Positions 5,954 to 14,337 of a stretch of 52,651 bases of DNA are shown here, in pieces. The position numbers were made by a program, and so were the translations under genes. Numbering within the stretch: position 1 is the stretch's first letter; each line of letters begins with the position of its first letter. The DNA comes from a virus. The notes under the pieces are model-generated. The model searched no databases. It saw only the letters and a program-made list of their open reading frames with translations, and was not told the origin of the DNA. The DNA lies in IMG/VR virus record IMGVR_UViG_3300037010_002190, positions 1-52,651 of that record. One strand, 5' to 3'.

Positions 5954-7843
5954 ATGGCTAAAAATCAAGAATATACTGGACAAGATATTGTAGTACTAAG
6001 TGACTTTGAACACGTTCGGATGAGAACAAACGTGTACTTAGGAAATCTGGTTAAGACTCCATATCAAGTTCCTGTGTTTCTCAAAGATTCCAATTCTTCA
6101 TTAAACATACAAACGTTGGAGTTTGTTCCTGCTGTACTTAAAGCTTTTGGAGAAATCCTCGATAACACTGTAGATGAACATACGCAATCTGCTAAGCGTT
6201 CGAAATGGATTAAAATTACATCATTAGCGGAAGACGGTAGATACATTATTGAAGATAACGGCCGGGGTGTTCCTATTGATAAACATGAAACGGGAAAGTT
6301 TACTCCTGAAGTTGTGTTTGGGTCACTACGGTCAGGGCGAAATTTCAAGGATGATAAAACAGCGGGAGTTATTGGAGCAAATGGAGTCGGAAGTTCATGT
6401 GTTGTTGCTTGTAGCGAAAGATTTGAAGTTAAAATCACTCGAGATGGAAAACAATACGATCAACAATTCACAAAAGGGGGATCCGTTGTATCAACCCCAT
6501 TAATTACAGATCTTAAAAGTAGAGAGACTGGAACGAAAGTTGACTTTACATTAGACAAAACAGTTTTCGGTGATATCACTCTACCCGACGACTTGGTGAG
6601 AAATAAGGCTATTGAAGTGGCTTTTAACAATCCAGATATCGTCGTTCATTACAACAAAGAAAAGTTTCAATTTAAAAATGGTTTAGAAGATCTCATTAAA
6701 CCCATTTCATCAAATTATTTCAAATTTGGTCAGGGTGATTTTGATTTCTTTGTTATATTTGATGTAATTGAGTCGATTGATGAACAAGTATTCACATGGG
6801 TCAATAGTTCACTGTTATATGATGGTGGAATATGCAACACTCAATTTGTAAATGCGTTCGTGGACGCTGTGACAGAACAACTCCGAAAAGAAGCAAAAAA
6901 ACTTGGAGCTGAAGTAACAAAAAATGATATTAGACAAAATCTGTTAATTTTAGGATGTTTAAAGATATCAGATCCAAACTATGACAGTCAATCTAAAACC
7001 AGATTAACAGGACCAAATCTACGAAAAGAGTTTACTGATATTATTTCTTTAAACTGGCCCACATTTGTAAAAAAGAACAAAGATTGGTTAAATTTGGTTC
7101 TAGAAAAAGCAGCCGAGAGACATCATAAAGATGCGAACGCAAAAGCTATAAAAGAACATAAGAAAGTTTTAAAGAAAAAGGTTCCTGGATTGTTAGATGC
7201 AGTTGGTCGTGACCGTAATAAGTGTAGATTGTTCATCACAGAAGGTTTATCTGCAGCAAGCAGCCTCGTTGAGGTTCGGACACCGGAAACAATGGGAAGC
7301 TTCCCTCTTGGTGGAAAAATTAACAACGTGTATGGATCTACTGTCGCTCAAGTATTGCAAATGGGAAAACTGACAGATTTATTAGCTGCTATTGGGTTAA
7401 CTCCTGGGCAGAAAGCTGATAGATCAGAACTACGGTTTGGTGGAGGAGTTGTAATTGCAACTGATTCTGACCCTGATGGATCAGACATCGTCACGACACT
7501 ATTGTGTTTGTTTTACCAATTCTGGAAAGATTTATTTGGAACAAAGAATAAACCTTATTTTTACAGGTTAATTGCTCCTAACGTAGTTGCTATCAAGGGA
7601 ACAAAGCGACTTCATTTTTCAACGAGACAGGAATACGAAGCTCAACGAAGCAACCTTAAAGGTTGGACAATTCAATATTATAAGGGTCTTGGAAGTATGG
7701 AAAAAGAAGATTGGGAAATGATCATTAACGACGAAAAGTTTTATCTTCCAATAGTATATGATGAACATATGGATGAAGTAATGGAGTTATTATTTGGTAA
7801 TAATGTAGACGCTCGTAAAGAGTGGTTATCTGGAACTGTTTAA
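5954..7843 (+). CDS. 39: DNA topoisomerase II large subunit (T4 gp39-like, with TOPRIM domain)
   Basis: The 629 residues begin with a GHKL ATPase: GEILDNTVDE (E67, N71), EDNGRGVPI (100-108) and GVIGANGVGSS (138-148). These are followed by a transducer domain, then a TOPRIM domain with ITEGLSAASSL (Glu near 429) and ATDSDPDGSD (acidic cluster near 503). In T4 the TOPRIM part is split between genes 39 and 60; here it is one intact chain. With the gp52-like subunit (11390) it forms a type II topoisomerase that relaxes and untangles replicating phage DNA. The ribosome site AAGGTT lies 6 bases before ATG. Neither a frameshift nor an intein is visible. Confidence 0.93.
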   Translation: MAKNQEYTGQDIVVLSDFEHVRMRTNVYLGNLVKTPYQVPVFLKDSNSSLNIQTLEFVPAVLKAFGEILDNTVDEHTQSAKRSKWIKITSLAEDGRYIIEDNGRGVPIDKHETGKFTPEVVFGSLRSGRNFKDDKTAGVIGANGVGSSCVVACSERFEVKITRDGKQYDQQFTKGGSVVSTPLITDLKSRETGTKVDFTLDKTVFGDITLPDDLVRNKAIEVAFNNPDIVVHYNKEKFQFKNGLEDLIKPISSNYFKFGQGDFDFFVIFDVIESIDEQVFTWVNSSLLYDGGICNTQFVNAFVDAVTEQLRKEAKKLGAEVTKNDIRQNLLILGCLKISDPNYDSQSKTRLTGPNLRKEFTDIISLNWPTFVKKNKDWLNLVLEKAAERHHKDANAKAIKEHKKVLKKKVPGLLDAVGRDRNKCRLFITEGLSAASSLVEVRTPETMGSFPLGGKINNVYGSTVAQVLQMGKLTDLLAAIGLTPGQKADRSELRFGGGVVIATDSDPDGSDIVTTLLCLFYQFWKDLFGTKNKPYFYRLIAPNVVAIKGTKRLHFSTRQEYEAQRSNLKGWTIQYYKGLGSMEKEDWEMIINDEKFYLPIVYDEHMDEVMELLFGNNVDARKEWLSGTV

Positions 7844-7881
7844 TCTAATATTTTGATACAGTTATAGGACTAAAATTACTT

Positions 7882-8532
7882 ATGAAAAATCAAGCAAAAG
7901 CAGAAAAAGAAGTTAAATTACTCAAATTAAATTATGATCGTGACAGATCCTATTTAAATGAGCATGATGCAGATGTGGCTGCACGGAGTATTGAATTTTA
8001 TGACCAACAGTTGGAACTTGGAACATTTTCACCCGAGTATAAAAGCAAATGGTATCGTGGACCTTGGATGGAAACCTCAATGAGATATCAACACAACTCT
8101 GTTAGAGGATTCTGTACAGAGATGAGTTCAGTAATTTTGATAAATCTAGCGAATAAGGACGGTGGTCTTTACGCAAAGTTTGATGATCGGAAAACCAAAC
8201 AGAGAGAGGTAGATGGAACGGATATAATGCTGTGTAACTCAAACTGGCCTTATGATGTTCCTGCTCAAGTAAAAACGATTACCGTAAATAACAACAAGAC
8301 CACATTCACAGCATACAAACGTTTTTTTGATCCAAAGTACAAAATTGACCGGTTGATTCTTACTGACCCAGAAAATATGTTCTTGATCCATGTAGATTAT
8401 GTGTCATTTGAACGATATTTTAAAAGAATTTCAAAGGGGTCGTCAGAGGTAGAAATCAACATAGCACACATGTATGACCGTTACCACACACCTGTTAATT
8501 ACTGTTGGACAATAGATTATGATAAACTCTAA
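7882..8532 (+). CDS. Hypothetical protein, 216 aa
   Basis: No confident family. The protein has a charged N-terminal helix (MKNQAKAEKEVKLLKLNYDRD), then aromatic and basic segments. The stretch REVDGTDIML ... VPAQVKTITV resembles a PD-(D/E)xK active site in its degenerate D-x(n)-QxK form, which would make it a nuclease; this is only a hint. Bases 7887-7906 are identical over 20 nt to bases 2814-2833 in the tmRNA. It follows the topoisomerase gene after 38 bases and overlaps the next ORF by 14. Confidence 0.55.
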   Translation: MKNQAKAEKEVKLLKLNYDRDRSYLNEHDADVAARSIEFYDQQLELGTFSPEYKSKWYRGPWMETSMRYQHNSVRGFCTEMSSVILINLANKDGGLYAKFDDRKTKQREVDGTDIMLCNSNWPYDVPAQVKTITVNNNKTTFTAYKRFFDPKYKIDRLILTDPENMFLIHVDYVSFERYFKRISKGSSEVEINIAHMYDRYHTPVNYCWTIDYDKL

Positions 8533-8704
8533 ACATCTCAGGGATGCAGCTGACCAGATTGCTGAATCATATAATAAACTTAAACAAAATCCGTTAGATT
8601 TAAATCTGGTAATGAAGCACATAGGATTATTATCAGCGACAGTAGACAAAATGTTAAGAGATAATGCACAAGCGTGTGAATCGGAGAGAAAAAATGAGTA
8701 CTGA
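8519..8704 (+). CDS. Hypothetical helical protein, 61 aa
   Basis: MINSKHLRDAADQIAESYNK continues as a mainly helical acidic/basic protein. Its ATG lies inside the last codons of the upstream gene (14-base overlap) and its end overlaps the next gene by 11 bases, so all three are probably made from one message. No domain recognised. Confidence 0.55.
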   Translation: MINSKHLRDAADQIAESYNKLKQNPLDLNLVMKHIGLLSATVDKMLRDNAQACESERKNEY

Positions 8705-8957
8705 ATATATGGAGATACGTAAAGTTGCAGAACAGTTGACAGAATATGCTTCTTTAGATGGAACAGAATGGGGTGAAGTAAATCTACTTTTATGTCAAAC
8801 TGTATCACATCTCGATTATGTAAGTGTCGAGTTACGAGAACTTCTGTATAGTGAAATTAAAACTAATTTACAATATGTACAAAACCATGCTGTAGTTGTA
8901 GAAACAGAACAAACATATACTCGCAAAGTTAAAGAACTTGAATGGGTGGATTACTAA
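8694..8957 (+). CDS. Hypothetical protein, 87 aa
   Basis: The ATG at 8694 (MSTEYMEIRKVAEQL) is preferred over one 30 bases upstream because GGAGAG sits 7 bases before it. The protein is acidic and probably all-helical. The stop overlaps the metallophosphoesterase ATG (TAATG at 8955-8959). No domain recognised. Confidence 0.55.
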   Translation: MSTEYMEIRKVAEQLTEYASLDGTEWGEVNLLLCQTVSHLDYVSVELRELLYSEIKTNLQYVQNHAVVVETEQTYTRKVKELEWVDY

Positions 8958-9595
8958 TGCAACTTAATATAAGAGATCATGTTATTACACAGTTAACAAA
9001 AAAAAGCAAAGATATTCCATTTAGTCCTATGGTTAAGATGATTAAACCGTATGAGGATTTCAAATCTTTTGTTAAACATAGCCAACTTGATCTGAATAAA
9101 GTTGATCCAAATAAATTAAAATTTTGGAGCGATGTTCATTTTGGACATACAAACATTATTAAATATTGTGATAGGCCTTTTAACTCAGCAGCGGAAATGG
9201 ATGCTATGCTAATCCAGAACTACGTAGATAATGTCGAAGTAGATGACGTAGTTGTATGGGTTGGTGATGTTAGTTTTTCGAGTCCAACGAAAATCAATCA
9301 AGAATATTTACCATCTCTTCCAGGTTATAAGATTTTAATCATGGGAAACCACGATTTTGATAACCACGACAAAAGACCAATTCATTATGATTTTGATGAG
9401 ATTCATTTGTGTTCTTCAGTAAGGAATTTTGCAATCTCACATCATCCATGGTGGGACATTCCAGATGGTTGGTTTCACATTCATGGACACATTCACAATA
9501 AGGTTATATTAAATAGTATCAGACATATTAATGTGAGTGTTGAACAAATTGATTATAAACCAATATCTTTTGCAACAATATTAGAGAGATTGTAA
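8957..9595 (+). CDS. Calcineurin-like metallophosphoesterase
   Basis: The order of motifs is that of the calcineurin-like family: FWSDVHFGHTNII (DxH), VVWVGDVSF (GD), IMGNHDFDN (GNHD), AISHHPWW (H) and HIHGHIHN (GHxH), which together bind two metal ions. The length of 212 residues suits small phage phosphoesterases, which act on nucleotides, nucleic-acid ends or proteins. The substrate cannot be told from sequence. The start at 8957 overlaps the upstream stop (TAATG) and follows GGTGGA; an in-frame ATG at 8942 is also possible. The N-terminal 50 residues before the first motif are extra compared with minimal family members. Confidence 0.85.
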   Translation: MQLNIRDHVITQLTKKSKDIPFSPMVKMIKPYEDFKSFVKHSQLDLNKVDPNKLKFWSDVHFGHTNIIKYCDRPFNSAAEMDAMLIQNYVDNVEVDDVVVWVGDVSFSSPTKINQEYLPSLPGYKILIMGNHDFDNHDKRPIHYDFDEIHLCSSVRNFAISHHPWWDIPDGWFHIHGHIHNKVILNSIRHINVSVEQIDYKPISFATILERL

Positions 9596-9606
9596 ATTTG
9601 AACTGA

Positions 9607-9639
9607 TAATATTAGCAGATAAATTTTATCTCAATATTA
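9607..9639. terminator. Bidirectional hairpin between convergent genes
   Basis: TAATATT (9607-9613) pairs with AATATTA (9633-9639), and inside them AGATAAA (9617-9623) pairs with TTTATCT (9625-9631). The AT-rich hairpin lies exactly between the ends of the plus-strand phosphoesterase and the minus-strand HTH gene, and could end transcription in both directions. Confidence 0.5.
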
Positions 9640-10188
9640 ACGTCTACCCATCAGACGAGCGACTTTATTAAACTCTTTCGTTTCTAACCATCTATTAATT
9701 GTTCTTGCTGTAGTATCAAAATGGTGAGCAATTTCTTCTGCAGTGATTTTCTCAACACCATCATTTGTAGCTGATTTAACATACTTATACATCTTTTCGG
9801 CAATACCCGCTTGACCACCTTCTTCCGCACGAGCCTTGTTGTTAGAATTTAACCCAGCACTTACGGCCTTCCCAAATCGTTCTTTTTTTTCTTCTGCGGT
9901 TTCTGCAGCTTGTTTCCCTGCATAGTTGCTATTAAATTCGTGAGAATCTTTGTGTGCTTTTTCACGATCTTCTAACTTTTTAAGATCTGATTCAGTACTT
10001 GACTTAGCTGTTTTTAGTCGGTCCCACTGTTGTTTATATTGAGGGGCAATTCCACTTTGTACATGTGAAGCAGATTTCCTTTGGAGTTCAGCTATATCTT
10101 TTTTAATATCCCGAATCTTATTAATTAATCCAGATTTTTCTTTTTCACTATCAAATTCTTTATCCTCACACAAATCTCGTAACTTCAT
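9637..10188 (-). CDS. Charged coiled-coil protein with C-terminal helix-turn-helix
   Basis: The start at 10188 is chosen because AGGAGA lies 6 bases before that ATG; the upstream ATG at 10203 overlaps this ribosome site. The 183 residues begin MKLRDLCEDKEFDSEKEK. Long Lys/Glu-rich helices follow, and near the C-terminus comes ITAEEIAHHFDTTARTINRW, a clear helix-turn-helix. The protein may bind DNA. A late promoter TATAAATA precedes it on the same strand, so it is made late. Its N-terminus matches the MKLxD(I/L)xE pattern of the Acb1-like protein and so could be a capsid-targeting peptide. It is the only minus-strand gene in this part of the window. Confidence 0.65.
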   Translation of the reverse strand: MKLRDLCEDKEFDSEKEKSGLINKIRDIKKDIAELQRKSASHVQSGIAPQYKQQWDRLKTAKSSTESDLKKLEDREKAHKDSHEFNSNYAGKQAAETAEEKKERFGKAVSAGLNSNNKARAEEGGQAGIAEKMYKYVKSATNDGVEKITAEEIAHHFDTTARTINRWLETKEFNKVARLMGRR

Positions 10189-10219
10189 TTGTTGTCTCCT
10201 CATATATACTCAAGTATAA

Positions 10220-10227
10220 TATTTATA
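10220..10227 (-). promoter_or_regulatory. Late promoter (TATAAATA, minus strand)
   Basis: TATTTATA on the plus strand is an exact late box on the minus strand, 32 bases before the ATG at 10188. The predicted leader is about 25 bases. Confidence 0.65.
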
Positions 10228-10257
10228 TGATTCTTAAAATAGGAAGACACGATTAAC

Positions 10258-11397
10258 TTGTCTGATATCAGTTTTAGCACAATCACTTTTATTGATAAAG
10301 CTAACTATGTACATCAATTCAAGTACACATATGAAAATTGTATATACGATTCAGTGCATACAAAAGTTGTCATAACATGTCCAACTCATGGGGATTTTAA
10401 GCAAACACCAGGAAATCATCTGTCTAAGCGTAGTGGTTGTCCTAAGTGTGCAACAGATTACAGAATACAAAAGAACACAAAATCTGTTGAACTGTTTTTA
10501 CATAACGCGCAGGTGCGTTTTCATAACAAATATGATTATTCTAAGATAAAATACGTGAACACAAAGACAAAGATTGAAATAGTATGTCCAGAACACGGAT
10601 CTTTTTTTCAGTCTCCGGAGAAGCATATAACATCAAAAATTGGATGTCCAGCATGTGCTTCAAAACACACAGCTAAACTATTAAGTATGTCATTTGAAGA
10701 ATTTGAAAAAAAGTCTTCTGTTGTACACAACAACAAGTATGATTATTCAATATCTAAAGACAATTTTGGGGATCACGATAAGATTGACATTCAGTGTAAC
10801 CAGCATGGAATATTTAACCAAACGATCACCAACCACTTGCATGGGAATGGATGCCCACTCTGTGCGAAAGAAAATCAATTTTTAACTCAAGCTGAATTTA
10901 TAAGTAAGTCTACACAAATTCACGGAAATGTATATGATTACAGACATGTTAATTATGTTAACACAAAAACCCCTGTTATCATATTATGCAGTCACCACGG
11001 ACGATTTAACCAAATACCACAAATTCATTTGCAAGGAAGTGGGTGTCAACTGTGTAGTCGTTCTGGTTTTTCAAAGAAAGCTATAGGTTGGTTAGATTCA
11101 GTATCCAATATAGAACATATTTTTATACAGCATGCTGGGAACGGTGGTGAATTTGTATTACCTGGGAGTAAAAAACGTGTTGACGGGTACTGCAAGGAAA
11201 CAAACACCGTGTATGAGTTTCATGGAGATTGTTGGCATGGCAACCCAAAAAAATTTAAAGATACTGATCATTGTCATCCATTAAATAAACGTATAACTGC
11301 AGGTGAATTGTACACACGAACAGTTGACAAAGACTTATTGATACAACAGTTAGGATTTAACTTAATTATTATGTGGGAATCAGATTACAATGAATGA
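10258..11397 (+). CDS. Putative homing endonuclease with four Cys/His repeats
   Basis: Same architecture as the protein at 3000, but with four repeats. Each has a (Y/F)-x-YDYS-type segment, CP-x-HG-x-F-x-Q and a CxxC pair. The nuclease-like end contains VDGYCKETNTVYEFHGDCWHGNP and LIIMWESDY. The frame begins at a TTG (10258). An upstream ATG in this frame is blocked by TAA, and the first repeat starts only a dozen residues in, so TTG is the likely start; its ribosome site is weak. The 3' end overlaps the gp52-like start by 8 bases, so the element is inserted exactly at the boundary of the topoisomerase gene, a favoured homing target in T4-like phages. Confidence 0.7.
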   Translation: MSDISFSTITFIDKANYVHQFKYTYENCIYDSVHTKVVITCPTHGDFKQTPGNHLSKRSGCPKCATDYRIQKNTKSVELFLHNAQVRFHNKYDYSKIKYVNTKTKIEIVCPEHGSFFQSPEKHITSKIGCPACASKHTAKLLSMSFEEFEKKSSVVHNNKYDYSISKDNFGDHDKIDIQCNQHGIFNQTITNHLHGNGCPLCAKENQFLTQAEFISKSTQIHGNVYDYRHVNYVNTKTPVIILCSHHGRFNQIPQIHLQGSGCQLCSRSGFSKKAIGWLDSVSNIEHIFIQHAGNGGEFVLPGSKKRVDGYCKETNTVYEFHGDCWHGNPKKFKDTDHCHPLNKRITAGELYTRTVDKDLLIQQLGFNLIIMWESDYNE

Positions 11398-12745
11398 GAA
11401 ATCAATAGATAAAAACAGAGCTGTTTCGTCTGATTACATAAAGGATCAACGGCGACAATATTTTTTGTACACAATTAATTTCAGAGCCTTGCCTAGTCTG
11501 TCAGATGGACTCAAACCAGCTCAACGCCGAGTTCTGTGGACCGGACGGAATGGAGAAAAGACTAAAACTGCTACACTAGCTGGAGCAACTATGCCTATTC
11601 ATCCACATGCATCTCCAGATGATGTGATTAGCAACATGGCTGGTCCTTGGTGCAACAACGTTCCTCTGTTTACTGGTATTGGGGCGTTTGGGACAATGTT
11701 AGCTCCAAATAGTTATGGTGCATCTAGGTATACATCAGTTAAAGTCTCTGATTTCACAAAGGATGTTGTATTTGCGGATATCGAAATTATACCAATGCAA
11801 CCCAACTATGATGATACACTGGAAGAACCAAAACACTTTCTTCCTTTGATCCCCATAGTGTTGCTCAATCCAACGTTTGGAATTGCAGGGGGGTTCCAGT
11901 GCAACATTCTTCCCTTTGATCTTAGAGATATTATAGAGAATCAAATCAGATTTTTGGAAAAGAAAGAAGTAAAAGAAACACTTCCATATTTTAAACCATT
12001 AGATTGTAGAGCATCTCCTGATATAATTGTTGACACAAAAACTGGCAACAAAAAGTATACATTCAATGGAGGGTATCAACAAATAAACGCTTCAGAGATT
12101 CGTATTACCAAAATTCCTTACGGAATGGAACACACGAAGTTCACTGATCATTTGGCAAAACTCGAAGAAGAATATAAGATTGTTGGGTTTGACGACTTGT
12201 CTAAAGATTCAATTAATATCGTTGTTAAGTTTTCGAGAGGGTTTGTAAACAGAACTACACAACAAGAAATGATAAAGTTGTTGAAGTTATTTAACACCGA
12301 AACAGACAATATGAATGTAATTAGCCTCAATGATGATTCCGTGTGTAGTACAAACTTCGTTGATGTTATAGAGCAGTTTACGTTTTGGCGGTTTGGGTTT
12401 TATTATAAGCGGTATGAACGTCTAGCTAAGCTATTGGAGAAAGACATTCAGAAACTCAAAGATGTTATACTTGCCATTGAAAAGAATGTAGGTGGAATTG
12501 CTGTTAAAACAAAATCAAAAGGTGAACTTGAAGATTATCTGGAATATATCGGTATTGTGAATTTGGAATATATTTCTTCACTACCAGTTTATAGATTTAC
12601 GGAAGACGAAAAGCAGAAAACACAGAAACGAATTGATGACGCACTGGAACAGCAAAAATATTATCTTGATCTGTTGTCAGATGAAGGGAAAAGAACTAAA
12701 ATCTACATATCTGAACTTAAAGAAATATTAAAGAAATATGGATAA
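11390..12745 (+). CDS. 52: DNA topoisomerase II medium subunit (T4 gp52-like)
   Basis: The 451 residues match the GyrA/gp52 DNA-cleavage domain. FRALPSLSDGLKPAQRRVLW (31-50) is the signature entry segment, and the catalytic tyrosine is Y114 in GASRYTSVKVS, equivalent to T4 gp52 AASRY. PIVLLNPTFGIAGGFQCNILPF (about 176-197) is the conserved GIAxG region. C-terminal coiled coils follow. T4 gp52 has 442 residues, so the length is normal. It pairs with the gp39-like subunit. Its ATG lies inside the end of the homing endonuclease gene, so its expression may depend on translation of that gene or on an internal start. Confidence 0.93.
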   Translation: MNEKSIDKNRAVSSDYIKDQRRQYFLYTINFRALPSLSDGLKPAQRRVLWTGRNGEKTKTATLAGATMPIHPHASPDDVISNMAGPWCNNVPLFTGIGAFGTMLAPNSYGASRYTSVKVSDFTKDVVFADIEIIPMQPNYDDTLEEPKHFLPLIPIVLLNPTFGIAGGFQCNILPFDLRDIIENQIRFLEKKEVKETLPYFKPLDCRASPDIIVDTKTGNKKYTFNGGYQQINASEIRITKIPYGMEHTKFTDHLAKLEEEYKIVGFDDLSKDSINIVVKFSRGFVNRTTQQEMIKLLKLFNTETDNMNVISLNDDSVCSTNFVDVIEQFTFWRFGFYYKRYERLAKLLEKDIQKLKDVILAIEKNVGGIAVKTKSKGELEDYLEYIGIVNLEYISSLPVYRFTEDEKQKTQKRIDDALEQQKYYLDLLSDEGKRTKIYISELKEILKKYG

Positions 12746-12824
12746 AGAACTTAAGGGCAAATTAATACAATCAATTAGGGAGGAATACCCTCGTCTGTTT
12801 GTTGAAGATGTGGTAGGCGTCTAA
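12738..12824 (+). CDS. Very small ORF, 28 aa
   Basis: ATGGATAA at 12738 overlaps the gp52-like stop and opens MDKELKGKLIQSIREEYPRL..., ending at TAA 12822-12824. The segment EEYPRLFVEDV looks like the start of a longer helical phage protein rather than a finished one, so this may be a remnant. See the following intergenic entry. Confidence 0.3.
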   Translation: MDKELKGKLIQSIREEYPRLFVEDVVGV

Positions 12825-12967
12825 CCAATGCTCAATATTGATTTGAGTAAGATCGTGGAACGTCCCCATGGAAATCATTCGTAAATAGACATTTTCCGGA
12901 ACCGATTGACTGGGTCTCGAACACGATAAACTCAACGGAAAACGCACACACAAATCTTGGAGTTAGA
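12825..12967 (+). other. Intergenic stretch, possible gene remnant
   Basis: There is no intact gene. An ATG at 12828 opens 18 codons (MLNIDLSKIVERPHGNHS). From about 12868 another frame is open and reads WKSFVNRHFPEPIDW and onward, through to the lipoprotein ATG. Joined by a single frameshift they would give a short protein. I see no RNA gene and no clear promoter here. Confidence 0.25.
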
Positions 12968-13360
12968 ATGAAAAATATTGTCACACTGGGAATCATCTTT
13001 GGTTTATCAGGTTGTTCGGTGCTAGGTGCTAAATACGATACGAATGAATATGCTGCATTTACGAATATAGCATATTCAGCTGCATTATCGAACCGAAGTT
13101 GTAACGATCCATCAACACAATCATCCCAAATTGAACGTCTCAAAGGATCTTCGTTTTTTGCTGTATTGTACACTGAGTATCAACCCAACAACGAAGAAAC
13201 CTACAAAATTGCTCAAGATATCGATTTAATGGTTGATCAGTTGTCAACTTTGAGTAAAACTGGTAAAATGTCAGAAACCTATTGTCAACTGAAGACTACA
13301 GACATTCAACAAGCTGCAGAAACTGCTATGAAAACTACCGCTTATAAGAGGAGTCAATAA
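12968..13360 (+). CDS. Putative lipoprotein, 130 aa
   Basis: The N-terminus MKNIVTLGIIFGLSGCSVLG is a signal peptide with a lipobox (LSGC), so Cys16 would be lipidated and the protein anchored in a cell membrane after export. The rest is soluble and contains two further Cys (NRSCND, SETYCQ) that could form a disulfide in the periplasm. GGAG lies 7 bases before ATG. The stop overlaps the next ORF by one base (TAATG). Possible roles include lysis (an outer spanin-like part) or superinfection exclusion. No family recognised. Confidence 0.65.
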   Translation: MKNIVTLGIIFGLSGCSVLGAKYDTNEYAAFTNIAYSAALSNRSCNDPSTQSSQIERLKGSSFFAVLYTEYQPNNEETYKIAQDIDLMVDQLSTLSKTGKMSETYCQLKTTDIQQAAETAMKTTAYKRSQ

Positions 13361-13596
13361 TGAACATTAATGATATTATTAGTTCAACAGACCCAATTGT
13401 CGCAAATTTGGGAAAACGAGCACAAACGATTAAAGAGGCATACACTACAGGTCATATTACCGAAGCAGAGTATGATGATTTGGTTTGTGATTTGACTACT
13501 CTTCAAAATATAGAAGATTTGTCTCGACGAGTACACGAAAAAGCATTATTGAATGATGCAATTAAATTTATTACAAACTTTTTAACTAAGAAATGA
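13360..13596 (+). CDS. Hypothetical helical protein, 78 aa
   Basis: MNINDIISSTDPIVANLGKR continues as a mostly helical protein with EAYTTGHITEAEYDDLVCDL, reminiscent of short-helix repeat regions that organise around a Gly-His-Ile turn. The start overlaps the lipoprotein stop (TAATG). No TM segment. Function unknown. Confidence 0.6.
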   Translation: MNINDIISSTDPIVANLGKRAQTIKEAYTTGHITEAEYDDLVCDLTTLQNIEDLSRRVHEKALLNDAIKFITNFLTKK

Positions 13597-13609
13597 TCTA
13601 GGAGATAAC

Positions 13610-13795
13610 ATGAAAAATTATAGTGATTCAATAGTAACACCAGAAAAACAAAGTCAAGCAATGACAGAACATCACAACATCTTGATGAATCAATTCAATG
13701 CTGCTCTTATCCCAATCTCCCAGAAACTTAATATAGTTCTTGTAATTGGAGTTGCGATTGTATCCATGCTTACCTATATACTCATTCAACTATAA
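13610..13795 (+). CDS. Small single-pass membrane protein, 61 aa
   Basis: The first 40 residues are polar (MKNYSDSIVTPEKQSQAMTE...). They are followed by one hydrophobic helix, NIVLVIGVAIVSMLTYILI, that ends at the C-terminus: a tail-anchored or N-in membrane protein. AGGAGATAAC precedes the ATG. It sits 14 bases after the previous gene, in the same cluster as the lipoprotein. The size and form allow a holin-associated or envelope role, without proof. Confidence 0.6.
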   Translation: MKNYSDSIVTPEKQSQAMTEHHNILMNQFNAALIPISQKLNIVLVIGVAIVSMLTYILIQL

Positions 13796-13812
13796 GGAGT
13801 CTTCGATCTAAA

Positions 13813-14046
13813 ATGAAACGCACTAATTATGAAGTTCTTCGTTTGGTTAATTATGCAAAAAAAGCAACACCCGAGGAACTAATGGATGATTATGGGATTG
13901 AAATTGTTGAAAATAGTAAAGTGTATGATACCATTTATGATACATACTTCAAGAATTTGACCGAATGGGCTGAAGATGTTGTTGGGATAATCGAAGAAGA
14001 TGTTGGAAACAGAAAAACTAGCAAGTATGAGGATGAGGAGTATTGA
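13813..14046 (+). CDS. Hypothetical acidic protein, 77 aa
   Basis: MKRTNYEVLRLVNYAKKATP begins a small protein that ends in the very acidic VVGIIEEDVGNRKTSKYEDEEY. AAGGAGTCTTCG lies upstream, although rather far from the ATG. The stop is 1 base before the next ATG. No family recognised. Confidence 0.55.
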   Translation: MKRTNYEVLRLVNYAKKATPEELMDDYGIEIVENSKVYDTIYDTYFKNLTEWAEDVVGIIEEDVGNRKTSKYEDEEY

Positions 14047-14047
14047 T

Positions 14048-14287
14048 ATGTCAAGATCTCTTGTAGAGTCTGCTTTATTGCAATGTCTCATGGATGCTCA
14101 TACTACTATTTTAAATCTAACACTAAATGCTGAGAAGACTAAATCAACAAACATTGCACTACATGAAGCACAAAAAGTGCAGGAATTTTTAATGGATGCT
14201 ATCAGAGAATATAGAGAATCAGATCATCCATTTTGTTATGGATTGGATGACTGTTCTACAAACATGTTGTCTGTTTGCACATGGTAA
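14048..14287 (+). CDS. Hypothetical protein, 79 aa
   Basis: The ATG at 14048 is preferred over those at 14000-14036 because GAGGAG ends 8 bases before it. The protein is helical, with four Cys including CYGLDDCS near the end. It is the last plus-strand gene before a convergent minus-strand cluster. Function unknown. Confidence 0.55.
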   Translation: MSRSLVESALLQCLMDAHTTILNLTLNAEKTKSTNIALHEAQKVQEFLMDAIREYRESDHPFCYGLDDCSTNMLSVCTW

Positions 14288-14337
14288 GACAGTTGTGGAA
14301 CTCCTGAAAGTGTCCAAATTTACAACACAAGGACTGA

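Noticed and set aside
14000-14047. Longer N-terminus for the 14048 gene
   Set aside because: GAGGAG lies at the proper distance only from ATG 14048, and the longer version would overlap the upstream gene.
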